From assembly GCA_018267095.1 (NCBI GenBank), contig JAFDZC010000008.1:62001-126000 (forward strand): a stretch of 64,000 nt of DNA, read 5' to 3'. The position numbers were made by a program, and so were the translations under genes. Shown here piece after piece: positions 18,498 to 26,676 of the stretch. The notes under the pieces are model-generated. The model was not told where the DNA came from, ran no database searches, and worked only from the letters and a program-made list of their open reading frames with translations. Each line of letters opens with the position of its first letter. Positions within the stretch are counted from its first letter, which is position 1. The DNA is from Bacteroidota bacterium (GTDB lineage: Bacteria > Bacteroidota > Bacteroidia > Flavobacteriales > Flavobacteriaceae).

Positions 18498-20393
18498 ATG
18501 AATTATTCAGAATTTTATCAAAACAGCATACAAAACCCAGAACTTTTCTGGGCTGAACAAGCGCAATCAGTAGAATGGTTTGCGCCGCCAACCAACATCA
18601 TTTCACAAAATCAAGACGGTTATCCGCAGTGGTTTGCCGACGGAATCATCAACGTGGGATATTTAGCACTTGACAAACACATTCAAGATGGCTTTGGCGA
18701 ACAAATCGCTTTTATTTATGATTCGCCGGTAACGCAAACCGTCAAGAAATACACCTTTAATGAAGTCAAGTCAGAAGTAGCGCGATTGGCCGGCGGGCTT
18801 TTATCACTCGGATTAGAAAAAGGCGACACGGCTGTGATTTATATGCCTATGATTCCGCAAGCGGCTTTTGCCATGTTGGCCTGCGCCCGAATTGGCGTAA
18901 CGCATTCGGTGGTTTTTGGTGGATTTGCCCCGCACGAACTAGCAATTCGCATTGACGATTGCCAACCTAAAGTCATCATTACGGCTTCATCAGGTATTGA
19001 AATTGACCGCTTGATTGCCTACAAACCGCTGGTGGATGAAGCTATTGCTTTGGCCGAACACAAGCCGCAAAACGTCGTGATTCTCAACCGAAAGCTCGGA
19101 GCCAAAATTCCGTTCAAAAAATATGATGTGGATTATGATGCCTTGGTGTATGGCTCAGAAGAAGCTGCCTGCGTTCCGGTTGAAGCTACACATCCATTGT
19201 ATGTATTATACACATCAGGAACCACCGGAAAACCCAAAGGAATTGTGCGCGACCATGGCGGCTATGCCGTTGCTTTACAGTATTCTATGAAATATATTTA
19301 CGGTGCCAAACCGGGTGAAGTATTCTGGGCCGCTTCGGATGTAGGCTGGGTCGTGGGCCACAGTTTTATTGTGTATGGACCGTTGATCCACCGAAACACC
19401 AGCGTTATTTTTGAGGGTAAACCGATTAAAACACCCGATGCTTCAACCTTTTGGCGTTTGATTGCCGAGCATCAAGTAAGCATTATGTTTACGGCGCCGA
19501 CGGCCATAAGAGCCATTAAAAAAGAAGACCCGAATGGTGATTTCATTCAACAATATGATTTGAGTTGTTTGCGTACTCAGTTTTTGGCGGGTGAACGTTG
19601 TGATGTAGCTACTTTAGCATGGTACCAACAACACATTCCGGTGTCGGCAGTAGATCATTGGTGGCAAACCGAATCGGGTTGGCCGATGATATCCATCATG
19701 AAAGGAATTGAAGACGCCAAAGTAAAACCCGGGTCTGCCGGAAAAGCGGTGGCCGGTTATGACATTCGTATTTTTGATGAAAACGGACAAGAACTCCCTG
19801 CCGGTGAAGAAGGTTATGTGGTCATTGCTTTGCCTTTGCCTCCGGGAACACTTATGGGATTGTGGAACGATCAGCCCAGATTTGAAGCAGGCTATTTGCA
19901 AAAATTTCCGGGTTATTACTTCTCGGGCGACGGTGGATACAAAGATGCTGAAGGTTATTTGTACATTACCGGTCGAGTAGATGATGTCATCAATGTGGCC
20001 GGACACAGATTATCTACTGCAGAAATGGAAGAAATCGTAGCCCAACATGAATCAGTGGCTGAATGTGCGGTTATTGGCATCAACGACGAACTCAAAGGAC
20101 AAGTTCCGTTTGCGCTTATTGTGACCAAATCAGGAGTTGAAAAAGAACATTTTCAGCTCGAGCAAGAAGTTGTTCAATTGGTACGACATCAAATAGGGGC
20201 GGTGGCCTCGATGCGCAATGTCATGGTGGTGCAAAGATTGCCTAAAACTCGTTCTGGAAAGATTTTGCGAAAATTACTTCGAAGCATTATTGATGGAGTA
20301 GATTTTCAAATTCCATCCACCATTGACGATGAAGCGATTATTGGTGAAATACAAGAAGCTTACGTGCATTACACAGCCGTGAAAGCCAAATAA
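18498..20393 (+). CDS. prpE: Propionyl-CoA synthetase-type acyl-CoA synthetase
   Basis: The 631-residue enzyme belongs to the acetyl/propionyl-CoA synthetase family and would activate a short carboxylate with ATP and CoA. It carries the P-loop YTSGTTGKPKG at about 237-247, the W-W-Q-T-E-S-G motif at about 388 and the C-terminal acetylatable lysine in PKTRSGKILRK. The motif VDHWWQTESGWPM and the overall sequence pattern resemble PrpE and ACSS3 more than Acs; the Acs paralogue of this window is at 24133. It begins 6 bp after the receiver gene, so the sensor, receiver and synthetase are co-transcribed. A terminator hairpin follows at 20405-20433. Preference for propionate over acetate is inferred from family resemblance. 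Confidence 0.75.
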   Translation: MNYSEFYQNSIQNPELFWAEQAQSVEWFAPPTNIISQNQDGYPQWFADGIINVGYLALDKHIQDGFGEQIAFIYDSPVTQTVKKYTFNEVKSEVARLAGGLLSLGLEKGDTAVIYMPMIPQAAFAMLACARIGVTHSVVFGGFAPHELAIRIDDCQPKVIITASSGIEIDRLIAYKPLVDEAIALAEHKPQNVVILNRKLGAKIPFKKYDVDYDALVYGSEEAACVPVEATHPLYVLYTSGTTGKPKGIVRDHGGYAVALQYSMKYIYGAKPGEVFWAASDVGWVVGHSFIVYGPLIHRNTSVIFEGKPIKTPDASTFWRLIAEHQVSIMFTAPTAIRAIKKEDPNGDFIQQYDLSCLRTQFLAGERCDVATLAWYQQHIPVSAVDHWWQTESGWPMISIMKGIEDAKVKPGSAGKAVAGYDIRIFDENGQELPAGEEGYVVIALPLPPGTLMGLWNDQPRFEAGYLQKFPGYYFSGDGGYKDAEGYLYITGRVDDVINVAGHRLSTAEMEEIVAQHESVAECAVIGINDELKGQVPFALIVTKSGVEKEHFQLEQEVVQLVRHQIGAVASMRNVMVVQRLPKTRSGKILRKLLRSIIDGVDFQIPSTIDDEAIIGEIQEAYVHYTAVKAK

Positions 20394-20404
20394 AATAAAT
20401 TTAA

Positions 20405-20433
20405 AACCAGCAGCTTTTCTGTTGGTTTTTTTT
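20405..20433 (+). terminator. Rho-independent terminator after prpE
   Basis: AACCAGCAG at 20405-20413 pairs with CTGTTGGTT at 20419-20427 (one G-T pair), followed by a run of T up to 20433. It separates the sensor-prpE operon from the tetR operon. Confidence 0.75.
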
Positions 20434-20436
20434 AAA

Positions 20437-20461
20437 TACATTTGCAGAGTGAATATTCACT
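20437..20461 (+). promoter_or_regulatory. Promoter with overlapping palindromic operator for the tetR operon
   Basis: A perfect -7 element TACATTTG lies at 20437-20444. Four bases further on is a perfect 14-bp palindrome, AGTGAATATTCACT (20448-20461), which would cover the transcription start. Its position 15 bp before a TetR-type gene suggests it is the binding site for that repressor. No convincing TTG is found at the usual upstream spacing. Confidence 0.6.
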
Positions 20462-20475
20462 AACTTAATTTTGTA

Positions 20476-21060
20476 ATGGATCAAACCTCTCAAAGACAAT
20501 ACGAAATCATTCAAGCGGCGGGCAAATTGCTCATCGAAAAAGGAGTAAAGGGTTTGACAACCAAAAACCTGGCTGCCGAAATGGGATTTTCTGAAAGTGC
20601 TTTGTATCGCCATTTTAAAAACAAAGAAGACATCATAGTCTTTTTATTAGAATTTCTGAAGCAAAACATAGAGCAAAGACTCACGGAAATTGCGTATTCA
20701 TCAGCTAATCCAACAGAAAAATTAAGTCAGATATTCAATAGTCAGTTTGCTTATTTTAGTCAAAACCCACATTTTATTGTAGCCGTTTTATCTGAAGGTT
20801 TGATTGATGACAATACCAAAATCATACAAAGTATTTGGGGCATTTTTCACTTCAAATCGCAATTGCTTAGTCAACTCATTGAACAAGCCAAACAAGCCGG
20901 CGAAATAACGAATCAAATTTCTACTTCTGACATCTTACATATTTTATTGGGCAGTTTTAGACTTATGATGTTTAAATGGAAAATGACTCAGTTTGGTTTT
21001 AATTTGTCAGAGCAGGGAAGTGCTTTGATGCAAATCAATATTAATTTGTTTAAACAATGA
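20476..21060 (+). CDS. TetR-family transcriptional regulator
   Basis: The 194-residue protein has the TetR N-terminal DNA-binding domain: helix 1 'IIQAAGKLLIEKGVKGLT' and the recognition region 'AAEMGFSESALYRHFKNKEDI' shortened here to its core at about residues 30-52. The C-terminal helical domain is of the ligand-binding type and cannot be assigned a ligand. It is the first gene of a four-gene operon and its stop overlaps the adaptor start (ATGA, 21057-21060). Autoregulation through the palindrome at 20448-20461 is likely. It probably represses the efflux genes until a compound is bound. Confidence 0.9.
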   Translation: MDQTSQRQYEIIQAAGKLLIEKGVKGLTTKNLAAEMGFSESALYRHFKNKEDIIVFLLEFLKQNIEQRLTEIAYSSANPTEKLSQIFNSQFAYFSQNPHFIVAVLSEGLIDDNTKIIQSIWGIFHFKSQLLSQLIEQAKQAGEITNQISTSDILHILLGSFRLMMFKWKMTQFGFNLSEQGSALMQININLFKQ

Positions 21061-22142
21061 AAAAAATAGGATTGCTTTTGCTCGTTTGGGCTTTGGTTTC
21101 ATGCGGAAAAAAAGATGAAATTCAACCGCAATATCAAGATATTCAAGAACTCGTCTTTGCTTCGGGTCAATTAGAATGGGACGATGCTTATAATTTAACC
21201 GCACAAACCGACGGCGTTTTGACCCAACTCACTTTTGAGGCCGGTAACCAAGTTCAAAAGGGAGCTATTTTGGCACTCATTGACAATCCAACCAACCAAA
21301 TCAATACCGAAACCGCACGCGCTCAAACGCAAATCGCCAATGAAAATGTAACTGCAAATGCTCCGGCTTTGTTGGCATTAGAGCAAAATATTGAATCTGC
21401 TGAGCGCAAATATCTTCAAGATAAAAAACAAGCCGATCGCTACGAACGCTTACAGCAAAACAACATTGGTTCTCGTGTGGAATATGAAAATGCTCAATTG
21501 GCAGCGAAGAATTCTCTAGCCAGTTGGCAATCGCTAAAAAAACAATATGCGCAATTGCTCCAACAAGCCAAACAACAGCAAATTGCGGCAAGAGGTCAGC
21601 TCAAGAACAGTCAAATTCTGGAAGACTACAACAAGATTTTAGTACCCGAAAGCGGAACCATCATCAAAAAACTCAAAAACAACGGTGATTTTGTGCGCAA
21701 AGGCGATGTGATTGCCACCATTGGTAATGCACAGAAAGTTCAAGCAGTTTTGAATGTTGATGAAAACAGCATTGGCAAAATCAAGTTAGGACAAGTTGTT
21801 TATGTGAAGCTCAATACAAACAAGCAGCAAGTGTATCAGGCAAAAATATCTGAGATTCTGAGCGCTTTTGATATCGCTTCGCAATCGTTTATTTGCAAGG
21901 CTACTTTTAATCAAGCTTTACTGCAGGCTTTATTCGGCACACAGTTAGAAGCCAATGTTTTGGTAGCTGAAAAAAAACACGCGCTGCTTATTCCGAGAAG
22001 TTATTTGAGTTATGGAAATAAAGTCAACCTCAAAGGTCAAGACAAACCTATAGTGATAAAAACCGGAATTATTTCAACCGAATATGTCGAAGTGTTGTCC
22101 GGATTAGATACCTCAAGCGTTTTATTACCCTTAAAACCATAG
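21057..22142 (+). CDS. Periplasmic adaptor (membrane fusion) lipoprotein of an ABC efflux system
   Basis: The 361-residue protein starts with a lipoprotein signal (lipobox LVSCG at about 13-17). A biotinyl-lipoyl-like half motif (TDGVLTQLTFEAGNQVQKG) is followed by a long coiled-coil hairpin at about 80-185. The second half motif (ESGTIIKKLKNNGDFVRKG) and the beta-barrel domain come after. This is the HlyD/MacA/DevB adaptor layout, linking an inner membrane pump to an outer membrane channel. It overlaps tetR by 4 bases and is followed 2 bp later by the permease gene. No TolC-like gene is present in this operon, so the channel must be encoded elsewhere. Confidence 0.85.
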   Translation: MKKIGLLLLVWALVSCGKKDEIQPQYQDIQELVFASGQLEWDDAYNLTAQTDGVLTQLTFEAGNQVQKGAILALIDNPTNQINTETARAQTQIANENVTANAPALLALEQNIESAERKYLQDKKQADRYERLQQNNIGSRVEYENAQLAAKNSLASWQSLKKQYAQLLQQAKQQQIAARGQLKNSQILEDYNKILVPESGTIIKKLKNNGDFVRKGDVIATIGNAQKVQAVLNVDENSIGKIKLGQVVYVKLNTNKQQVYQAKISEILSAFDIASQSFICKATFNQALLQALFGTQLEANVLVAEKKHALLIPRSYLSYGNKVNLKGQDKPIVIKTGIISTEYVEVLSGLDTSSVLLPLKP

Positions 22143-22144
22143 CC

Positions 22145-23368
22145 ATGCACATCAATTCGGTCATTGCCAAAACTTATATTTTCTCAAACAAAAAACTCAC
22201 GGCTGTAGCAGTTTTGGGAGTCGTTTTAGGCATGTCGATTTACATTTTCATGAACAGTTTGTTGGCTGGTTTTGACCGAAGTTCAAGTGCAGCCATTTTT
22301 AAATCTATGGCGCATATTCGCGTGTATAAAGACGACGAAATCAGTCAGCCGCTTATTAAAAGTAATCTGTCGGTTCCGGTAATTGTGAATCCGAAAATTG
22401 TTCCGGTCAACAACACCATCATCAATCCGAATCAGGTCATGGCTAGTATTCGAAGCATTCCTGAAGTAAAGGTTGTAACACCTCAAGTGAGTTCGAGTGT
22501 TTTTTACAACAACGGAAAATCGCAAATTTCGGGCCTATCGGTGGGTATCAAACCCGAACAGGCACAGCAAATGTTTGACATTAAGTCATTTATGGTCGAA
22601 GGCCAATATGATCAACTGCAATCAAACCCCAACGGAATCGTTATTGGCAGCGGAATAGCCGAAAAAATGAGCTTAACGGTAAATGATAACTTGAATTTAA
22701 CTTCCTCGCGCGGAGTGAACAAAACTTTCAAAATTGTAGGCATTTTCAAAACCAATAATTCCAATACTGATAAAAGCAAATCTTACATCAACATCAACAG
22801 TGCTCAGCAATTGTTGCAAGAGGGAACCAGCTATATTACCGACATCAACGTCAACATTCAAGATCCTGAAAAAGCGGAACAAATCGCGCAAAAAATCCAA
22901 AGGCTTACCCAATACAAAGCTGAAGGGTGGAAGCAAAGCAATGCTACTTTTATGGCCGCCAACAAGATGCGAAAAATCATCATTACGTTTGTATCGCTCA
23001 CCATACTGATTGTAGCCGGTTTTGGAATTTATAATATTTTGAACATGACTGTATCGCAAAAAATCAATGACATCGCGATTCTGAAAGCTATGGGTTTTAA
23101 AGGCAAAGACGTCATCAGTATTTTTGTGACCCAAGCCGTTTCGATTGGTGTCATGGGCGTTATTGGCGGAGTACTTCTGGCCATTGTACTTGTAACCATA
23201 CTCAAGCGCGTTTATGTGGGCGGTGATATTGGCTATTTTCCGATTGATTACGAGCCGATTAAATTTATTCAAGGCGTAATGATTGGTTTGATAATTACTT
23301 TTTTCGCGGGTTATATCCCGGCCAAAAAGGCGGCAGATGTTGATCCGGTAGAAATTTTCAGGAAATAA
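22145..23368 (+). CDS. FtsX/MacB-type ABC transporter permease
   Basis: The 407-residue protein has the four-helix FtsX-like plan. One helix lies at about 18-38 (TAVAVLGVVLGMSIYIF). A large extracytoplasmic domain spans about 40-275, and three C-terminal helices lie at about 280-395. The C-terminal stretch 'IAILKAMGFKGKDV' is the conserved coupling segment of this superfamily, and the protein ends in the typical VDPVEIFRK. It resembles LolC/DevC/MacB permeases that act mechanically on adaptor proteins rather than moving substrate through the inner membrane. It lies directly between the adaptor and ATPase genes. Confidence 0.85.
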   Translation: MHINSVIAKTYIFSNKKLTAVAVLGVVLGMSIYIFMNSLLAGFDRSSSAAIFKSMAHIRVYKDDEISQPLIKSNLSVPVIVNPKIVPVNNTIINPNQVMASIRSIPEVKVVTPQVSSSVFYNNGKSQISGLSVGIKPEQAQQMFDIKSFMVEGQYDQLQSNPNGIVIGSGIAEKMSLTVNDNLNLTSSRGVNKTFKIVGIFKTNNSNTDKSKSYININSAQQLLQEGTSYITDINVNIQDPEKAEQIAQKIQRLTQYKAEGWKQSNATFMAANKMRKIIITFVSLTILIVAGFGIYNILNMTVSQKINDIAILKAMGFKGKDVISIFVTQAVSIGVMGVIGGVLLAIVLVTILKRVYVGGDIGYFPIDYEPIKFIQGVMIGLIITFFAGYIPAKKAADVDPVEIFRK

Positions 23369-23369
23369 G

Positions 23370-24041
23370 ATGAACATACTCGAGACGCAAAATATTGGCA
23401 AATTTTTTTATCAACCTACTGAATTTGAGGTATTGAAGAATATTTCATTTCAAGTTAAAAAAGGTGAGTTTCTGTCGATGGTTGGCAAATCCGGTAGCGG
23501 AAAATCGACTTTGCTGTATATACTTTCAACGATGGATACCGATTATTCCGGAAAATTATTTATTGACAACCAAATCGTTACGGGCTTAAATCAAGATCAA
23601 TTGGCCGAAATCAGAAATGAGAAAATTGGGTTTGTTTTTCAGTTTCACTATCTGTTGCCAGAATTTACTTGTTTGCAAAATGTGATGATTCCGGCCTTGA
23701 AACTCGGGAAACATTCTACAGATGAAATTGAACAACGCGCCTATAACAAACTCGATATTTTAGGTCTAAAAGATCAAGCGCTCAAACCGGCCAGCAAACT
23801 CTCGGGCGGTCAACAACAACGAGTGGCTATTGCGCGTGCACTGATCAATGACCCATTAATTATCATGGGTGATGAACCCACCGGAAATCTTGACAGCAAG
23901 AACACTTCAATTGTGTTTGACATTTTTCAAGAACTCACCCGAAACTTCGGACAAACCATTATTGCGGTAACCCATGATGATGATTTTGCGCGCAAAAGCG
24001 ATCGCATCATTGAAATGAAAGACGGCGTTATCATCAGTTAA
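23370..24041 (+). CDS. ABC transporter ATP-binding protein (MacB/LolD type)
   Basis: This 223-residue ATPase has all nucleotide-binding motifs: Walker A GKSGSGKST at 39-47, the signature LSGGQQQR at about 143-150, Walker B and catalytic glutamate in IIMGDEPTGNLD, and the switch histidine in VTHDDDF. The length and the EPTGNLD string match the LolD/MacB/DevA class that pairs with FtsX-like permeases. It begins 1 bp after the permease stop and ends the tetR efflux operon. With the adaptor it should form a tripartite exporter for a compound sensed by the TetR protein. Confidence 0.9.
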   Translation: MNILETQNIGKFFYQPTEFEVLKNISFQVKKGEFLSMVGKSGSGKSTLLYILSTMDTDYSGKLFIDNQIVTGLNQDQLAEIRNEKIGFVFQFHYLLPEFTCLQNVMIPALKLGKHSTDEIEQRAYNKLDILGLKDQALKPASKLSGGQQQRVAIARALINDPLIIMGDEPTGNLDSKNTSIVFDIFQELTRNFGQTIIAVTHDDDFARKSDRIIEMKDGVIIS

Positions 24042-24058
24042 TTTTAGCTATACCAACT

Positions 24059-24110
24059 TAGCAAGAAAAATGTTCAAGCAAACCTCAGATTGCTTACTTT
24101 TACTTTGCTA
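24059..24110 (+). promoter_or_regulatory. Nested inverted repeats upstream of acs
   Basis: Four copies of one hexamer-like unit are arranged around nearly the same centre. TAGCAA (24059-24064) pairs with TTGCTA (24105-24110), and AAGCAA (24076-24081) pairs with TTGCTT (24090-24095). The centres are at about 24084.5 and 24085.5. No T-run follows, so it does not look like a terminator. It lies 23 bp before the acs start codon and could be an operator. A weak -7-like TACTTTG at 24101-24107 overlaps the right side. Confidence 0.45.
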
Positions 24111-24132
24111 TTAAAATTTAAATGAACCAACC

Positions 24133-26040
24133 ATGAGTTATTACCACATAAAAAATCTCGAACAATATTTTAAACACTACAATAAATCGATTCGCGAGCC
24201 CAGAAAGTTTTGGGGCAAAATAGCTGAAGAAAACTTTACTTGGTATCAAACCTGGGAAAAAGTCATGGAATTCAACATGGCCGAGGCAGATATCAAATGG
24301 TTTTTAGGGGCCAAAGTCAACATAGTCAAGAATTGTATTGATCGTCATTTGTCAAAAAGAGGCAGTAAAACAGCCATTATTTTTGAACCCAACGATCCGA
24401 ATGAAGAGGCACAACATATTACTTACAACGAACTGCATCAGCGCGTTTGTAAAATGGCCAATGTGCTCAGAGAACAAGGTATTCAAAAAGGTGATCGCGT
24501 TTGTATTTATCTGCCAATGATTCCTGAATTGGCCATCACAGTGCTCGCTTGTGCACGCATTGGAGCGATTCATTCGGTAGTTTTTGCCGGATTTTCAGCT
24601 TCGGCGGTAGCTTCAAGAATCGACGACAGTCAGTGCAAAATGGTGATTACCTCAGACGGAGCTTATCGCGGTAACAAATCCATCGAGCTCAAATCTATCG
24701 TCGATGAAGCCTTAGAAAAATGCCCGAGTGTTGAAAAAGTTTTGGTCGCCAAACGCACCAACATCAACATCAATATGAAAGAAGGCCGCGATTTATGGCT
24801 ACAACCGCTCGTCGACACAGCGTCTGACAACAATGTAGCCGAAATTATGGATGCCGAAGATCCGCTCTTTATTTTGTACACTTCGGGCTCAACCGGAAAA
24901 CCCAAAGGGATGGTGCATACCACCGCCGGTTATATGGTACAAACAGCTTATTCATTTAAAAACGTTTTTAATTACGAAGAAAACGATATCCATTGGTGTA
25001 CGGCTGATATTGGCTGGATCACCGGGCATTCCTACATCCTTTACGGCCCGCTATTGAATGGAGCAACCACTGTTATTTTTGAAGGTGTACCATCATATCC
25101 GGACTTTAGTAGATTTTGGCAAGTGATTGAAAAACACGGTGTGACCCAGTTTTATACCGCGCCAACGGCGATTCGCGCTTTGGCTAAGGAAAGTTTAGAG
25201 TATGTTCAGCCGTTTCCGCTTAGTTCTTTAAAAGTGATTGGTTCGGTAGGCGAGCCGATTAATGAAGAAGCTTGGCATTGGTATAATGACCACGTAGGAG
25301 GGAAGCGTTGTCCATTGGTAGATACCTGGTGGCAAACCGAAACCGGCAGCATCATGATTTCGCCGTTGTCTTTTGTAACGCCAACCAAACCAACCTATGC
25401 TTCACTGCCATTACCGGGAATTCAACCGGTACTCATGGATGAAAAACGCAATGAAATCGAAGGCAACCAAGTAACCGGAAGTTTGTGTATTAAATTTCCG
25501 TGGCCATCAATCGCCCGAACTATTTGGGGAGATCATCAGCGGTATAAAGAAACTTATTTTTCGACTTTCCCGGGCAAATATTTTACCGGTGACGGGGCTC
25601 TGCGCGATGAAGTTGGTTATTACAGAATTACCGGCCGTGTTGATGATGTTATTATTGTATCTGGACACAATTTAGGAACGGCTCCGATTGAAGATGCGAT
25701 CAACGAGCATCCGGCTGTGGCTGAAAGCGCCATTGTTGGCTTCCCACACGACATCAAAGGAAACGCGCTTTACGGTTATATCATTTTGAAAGAAATTGGC
25801 GAAACCCGCGACAAAAATAACGTGGCCAAAGAGATCAATCAGCTTATTTCGGATCAGATTGGACCGATTGCCAAACTCGATAAAATTCAGTTTGTTTCCG
25901 GCTTGCCAAAAACGCGTTCAGGTAAGATTATGCGCCGCATTTTGCGAAAAATTGCCGAAGGTGACTTTAGTAATTTCGGTGACACAACCACCTTGTTGAA
26001 TCCGGAAATTGTCGACGAAATCAAAAACGGCAGAATTTAA
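24133..26040 (+). CDS. acs: Acetyl-CoA synthetase
   Basis: The 635-residue enzyme makes acetyl-CoA from acetate, ATP and CoA and is the main high-affinity route for acetate use. It has the P-loop YTSGSTGKPKG at about 249-259, the W-W-Q-T-E-T-G motif at about 399-405, RVDDVIIVSGH for the C-domain hinge, and K598 in KTRSGKIMRR. That lysine is the residue acetylated by Pat-type enzymes to switch Acs off. Length and N-terminal 'FWGKIAEENFTWYQTWEKV' fit true Acs. It has its own upstream region with nested repeats and ends in a bidirectional terminator. The CrbS-like sensor upstream and the DUF294 protein downstream are typical acs neighbours in gammaproteobacteria too. Confidence 0.93.
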   Translation: MSYYHIKNLEQYFKHYNKSIREPRKFWGKIAEENFTWYQTWEKVMEFNMAEADIKWFLGAKVNIVKNCIDRHLSKRGSKTAIIFEPNDPNEEAQHITYNELHQRVCKMANVLREQGIQKGDRVCIYLPMIPELAITVLACARIGAIHSVVFAGFSASAVASRIDDSQCKMVITSDGAYRGNKSIELKSIVDEALEKCPSVEKVLVAKRTNININMKEGRDLWLQPLVDTASDNNVAEIMDAEDPLFILYTSGSTGKPKGMVHTTAGYMVQTAYSFKNVFNYEENDIHWCTADIGWITGHSYILYGPLLNGATTVIFEGVPSYPDFSRFWQVIEKHGVTQFYTAPTAIRALAKESLEYVQPFPLSSLKVIGSVGEPINEEAWHWYNDHVGGKRCPLVDTWWQTETGSIMISPLSFVTPTKPTYASLPLPGIQPVLMDEKRNEIEGNQVTGSLCIKFPWPSIARTIWGDHQRYKETYFSTFPGKYFTGDGALRDEVGYYRITGRVDDVIIVSGHNLGTAPIEDAINEHPAVAESAIVGFPHDIKGNALYGYIILKEIGETRDKNNVAKEINQLISDQIGPIAKLDKIQFVSGLPKTRSGKIMRRILRKIAEGDFSNFGDTTTLLNPEIVDEIKNGRI

Positions 26041-26050
26041 TTTTAGAATA

Positions 26051-26080
26051 AAAAAAGCGGATTGATTTCCGCTTTTTTTT
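26051..26080. terminator. Bidirectional terminator between acs and the exonuclease-like gene
   Basis: AAAAAAGCGGA at 26051-26061 pairs perfectly with TCCGCTTTTTT at 26068-26078 around a 6-base loop. A- and T-runs on either side let it serve the convergent genes ending at 26040 and 26082. Confidence 0.85.
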
Positions 26081-26081
26081 G

Positions 26082-26675
26082 CTAGATACCCAAACGAGAT
26101 TTGAGTTTTAAAAACAAAAGCGCTAAAGTATAAGCTTCTTCTGCTGTTGAGTATTGTTCGGCTTTCTCAATTTTGTAAATCTTACACAAATCGTCTACCG
26201 AAAAAGGCTTATCGGTAATATCGTTTAACTTTCGATGCATGATTTCAATATCCAAAGCTTCATTTTTGAGTCGGCTGCAACCCATTTTGTAGAGCGCTTC
26301 ATTGATCATGTCAACATCAAAGTGAATTCTATGTCCCACCAAAACTGCGTTGCCGATAAATTCCACAAAAGCTTGCATGGCTTCGGGTTCGTGCAGCTTG
26401 GTTTGCTGGCTTTCGATGATAAATTCATTAGACATCTCATTGTCATGCAAGAATTTATATTGCAATAAAATCACTTCAAAATGATCTTGAATAACAATAC
26501 TGTTGTTTTCGACACCGATTCCAGCCAGCGACAATATAACGTCTTTGGTCGGGTTCAAACCGGTCGTTTCTGTGCTGATAACAACGAATCGAGAAGACTT
26601 TTTCTCGAATTTTGAAACGTATTGTTTCCAGAATTCGGGGTAATCTTTATTGATATTCTTTATCCAATCAAACAT
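26082..26675 (-). CDS. DnaQ-like (DEDD) 3'-5' exonuclease domain protein with altered active site
   Basis: The 197-residue protein has the fold and motif spacing of the proofreading exonuclease family. Motif I reads VVISTETTGL (residues 32-41), where the usual first aspartate of D-x-E is S34. Motif II is intact (GHRIHFDVDMIN). Motif III reads QYSTAEEAYTLALLF where canonical proteins have H-x-A-x-x-D-A, so the catalytic histidine is Y and the last aspartate is E. The nucleotide codon AGC for S34 is clear. Catalysis is therefore doubtful. It lies 1 bp after the DUF294/CBS gene in the same operon. Linked exonuclease-DUF294 pairs near acs are known from Vibrio and relatives, which points to a role in the acetate system rather than replication. 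Confidence 0.8.
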   Translation of the reverse strand: MFDWIKNINKDYPEFWKQYVSKFEKKSSRFVVISTETTGLNPTKDVILSLAGIGVENNSIVIQDHFEVILLQYKFLHDNEMSNEFIIESQQTKLHEPEAMQAFVEFIGNAVLVGHRIHFDVDMINEALYKMGCSRLKNEALDIEIMHRKLNDITDKPFSVDDLCKIYKIEKAEQYSTAEEAYTLALLFLKLKSRLGI

Positions 26676-26676
26676 T

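Noticed and set aside
22697-23401. 234-codon minus-strand frame opposite the ABC permease
   Set aside because: It is an antisense shadow of a well-supported FtsX-type permease, rich in N, R and H, and overlaps a coupled operon.
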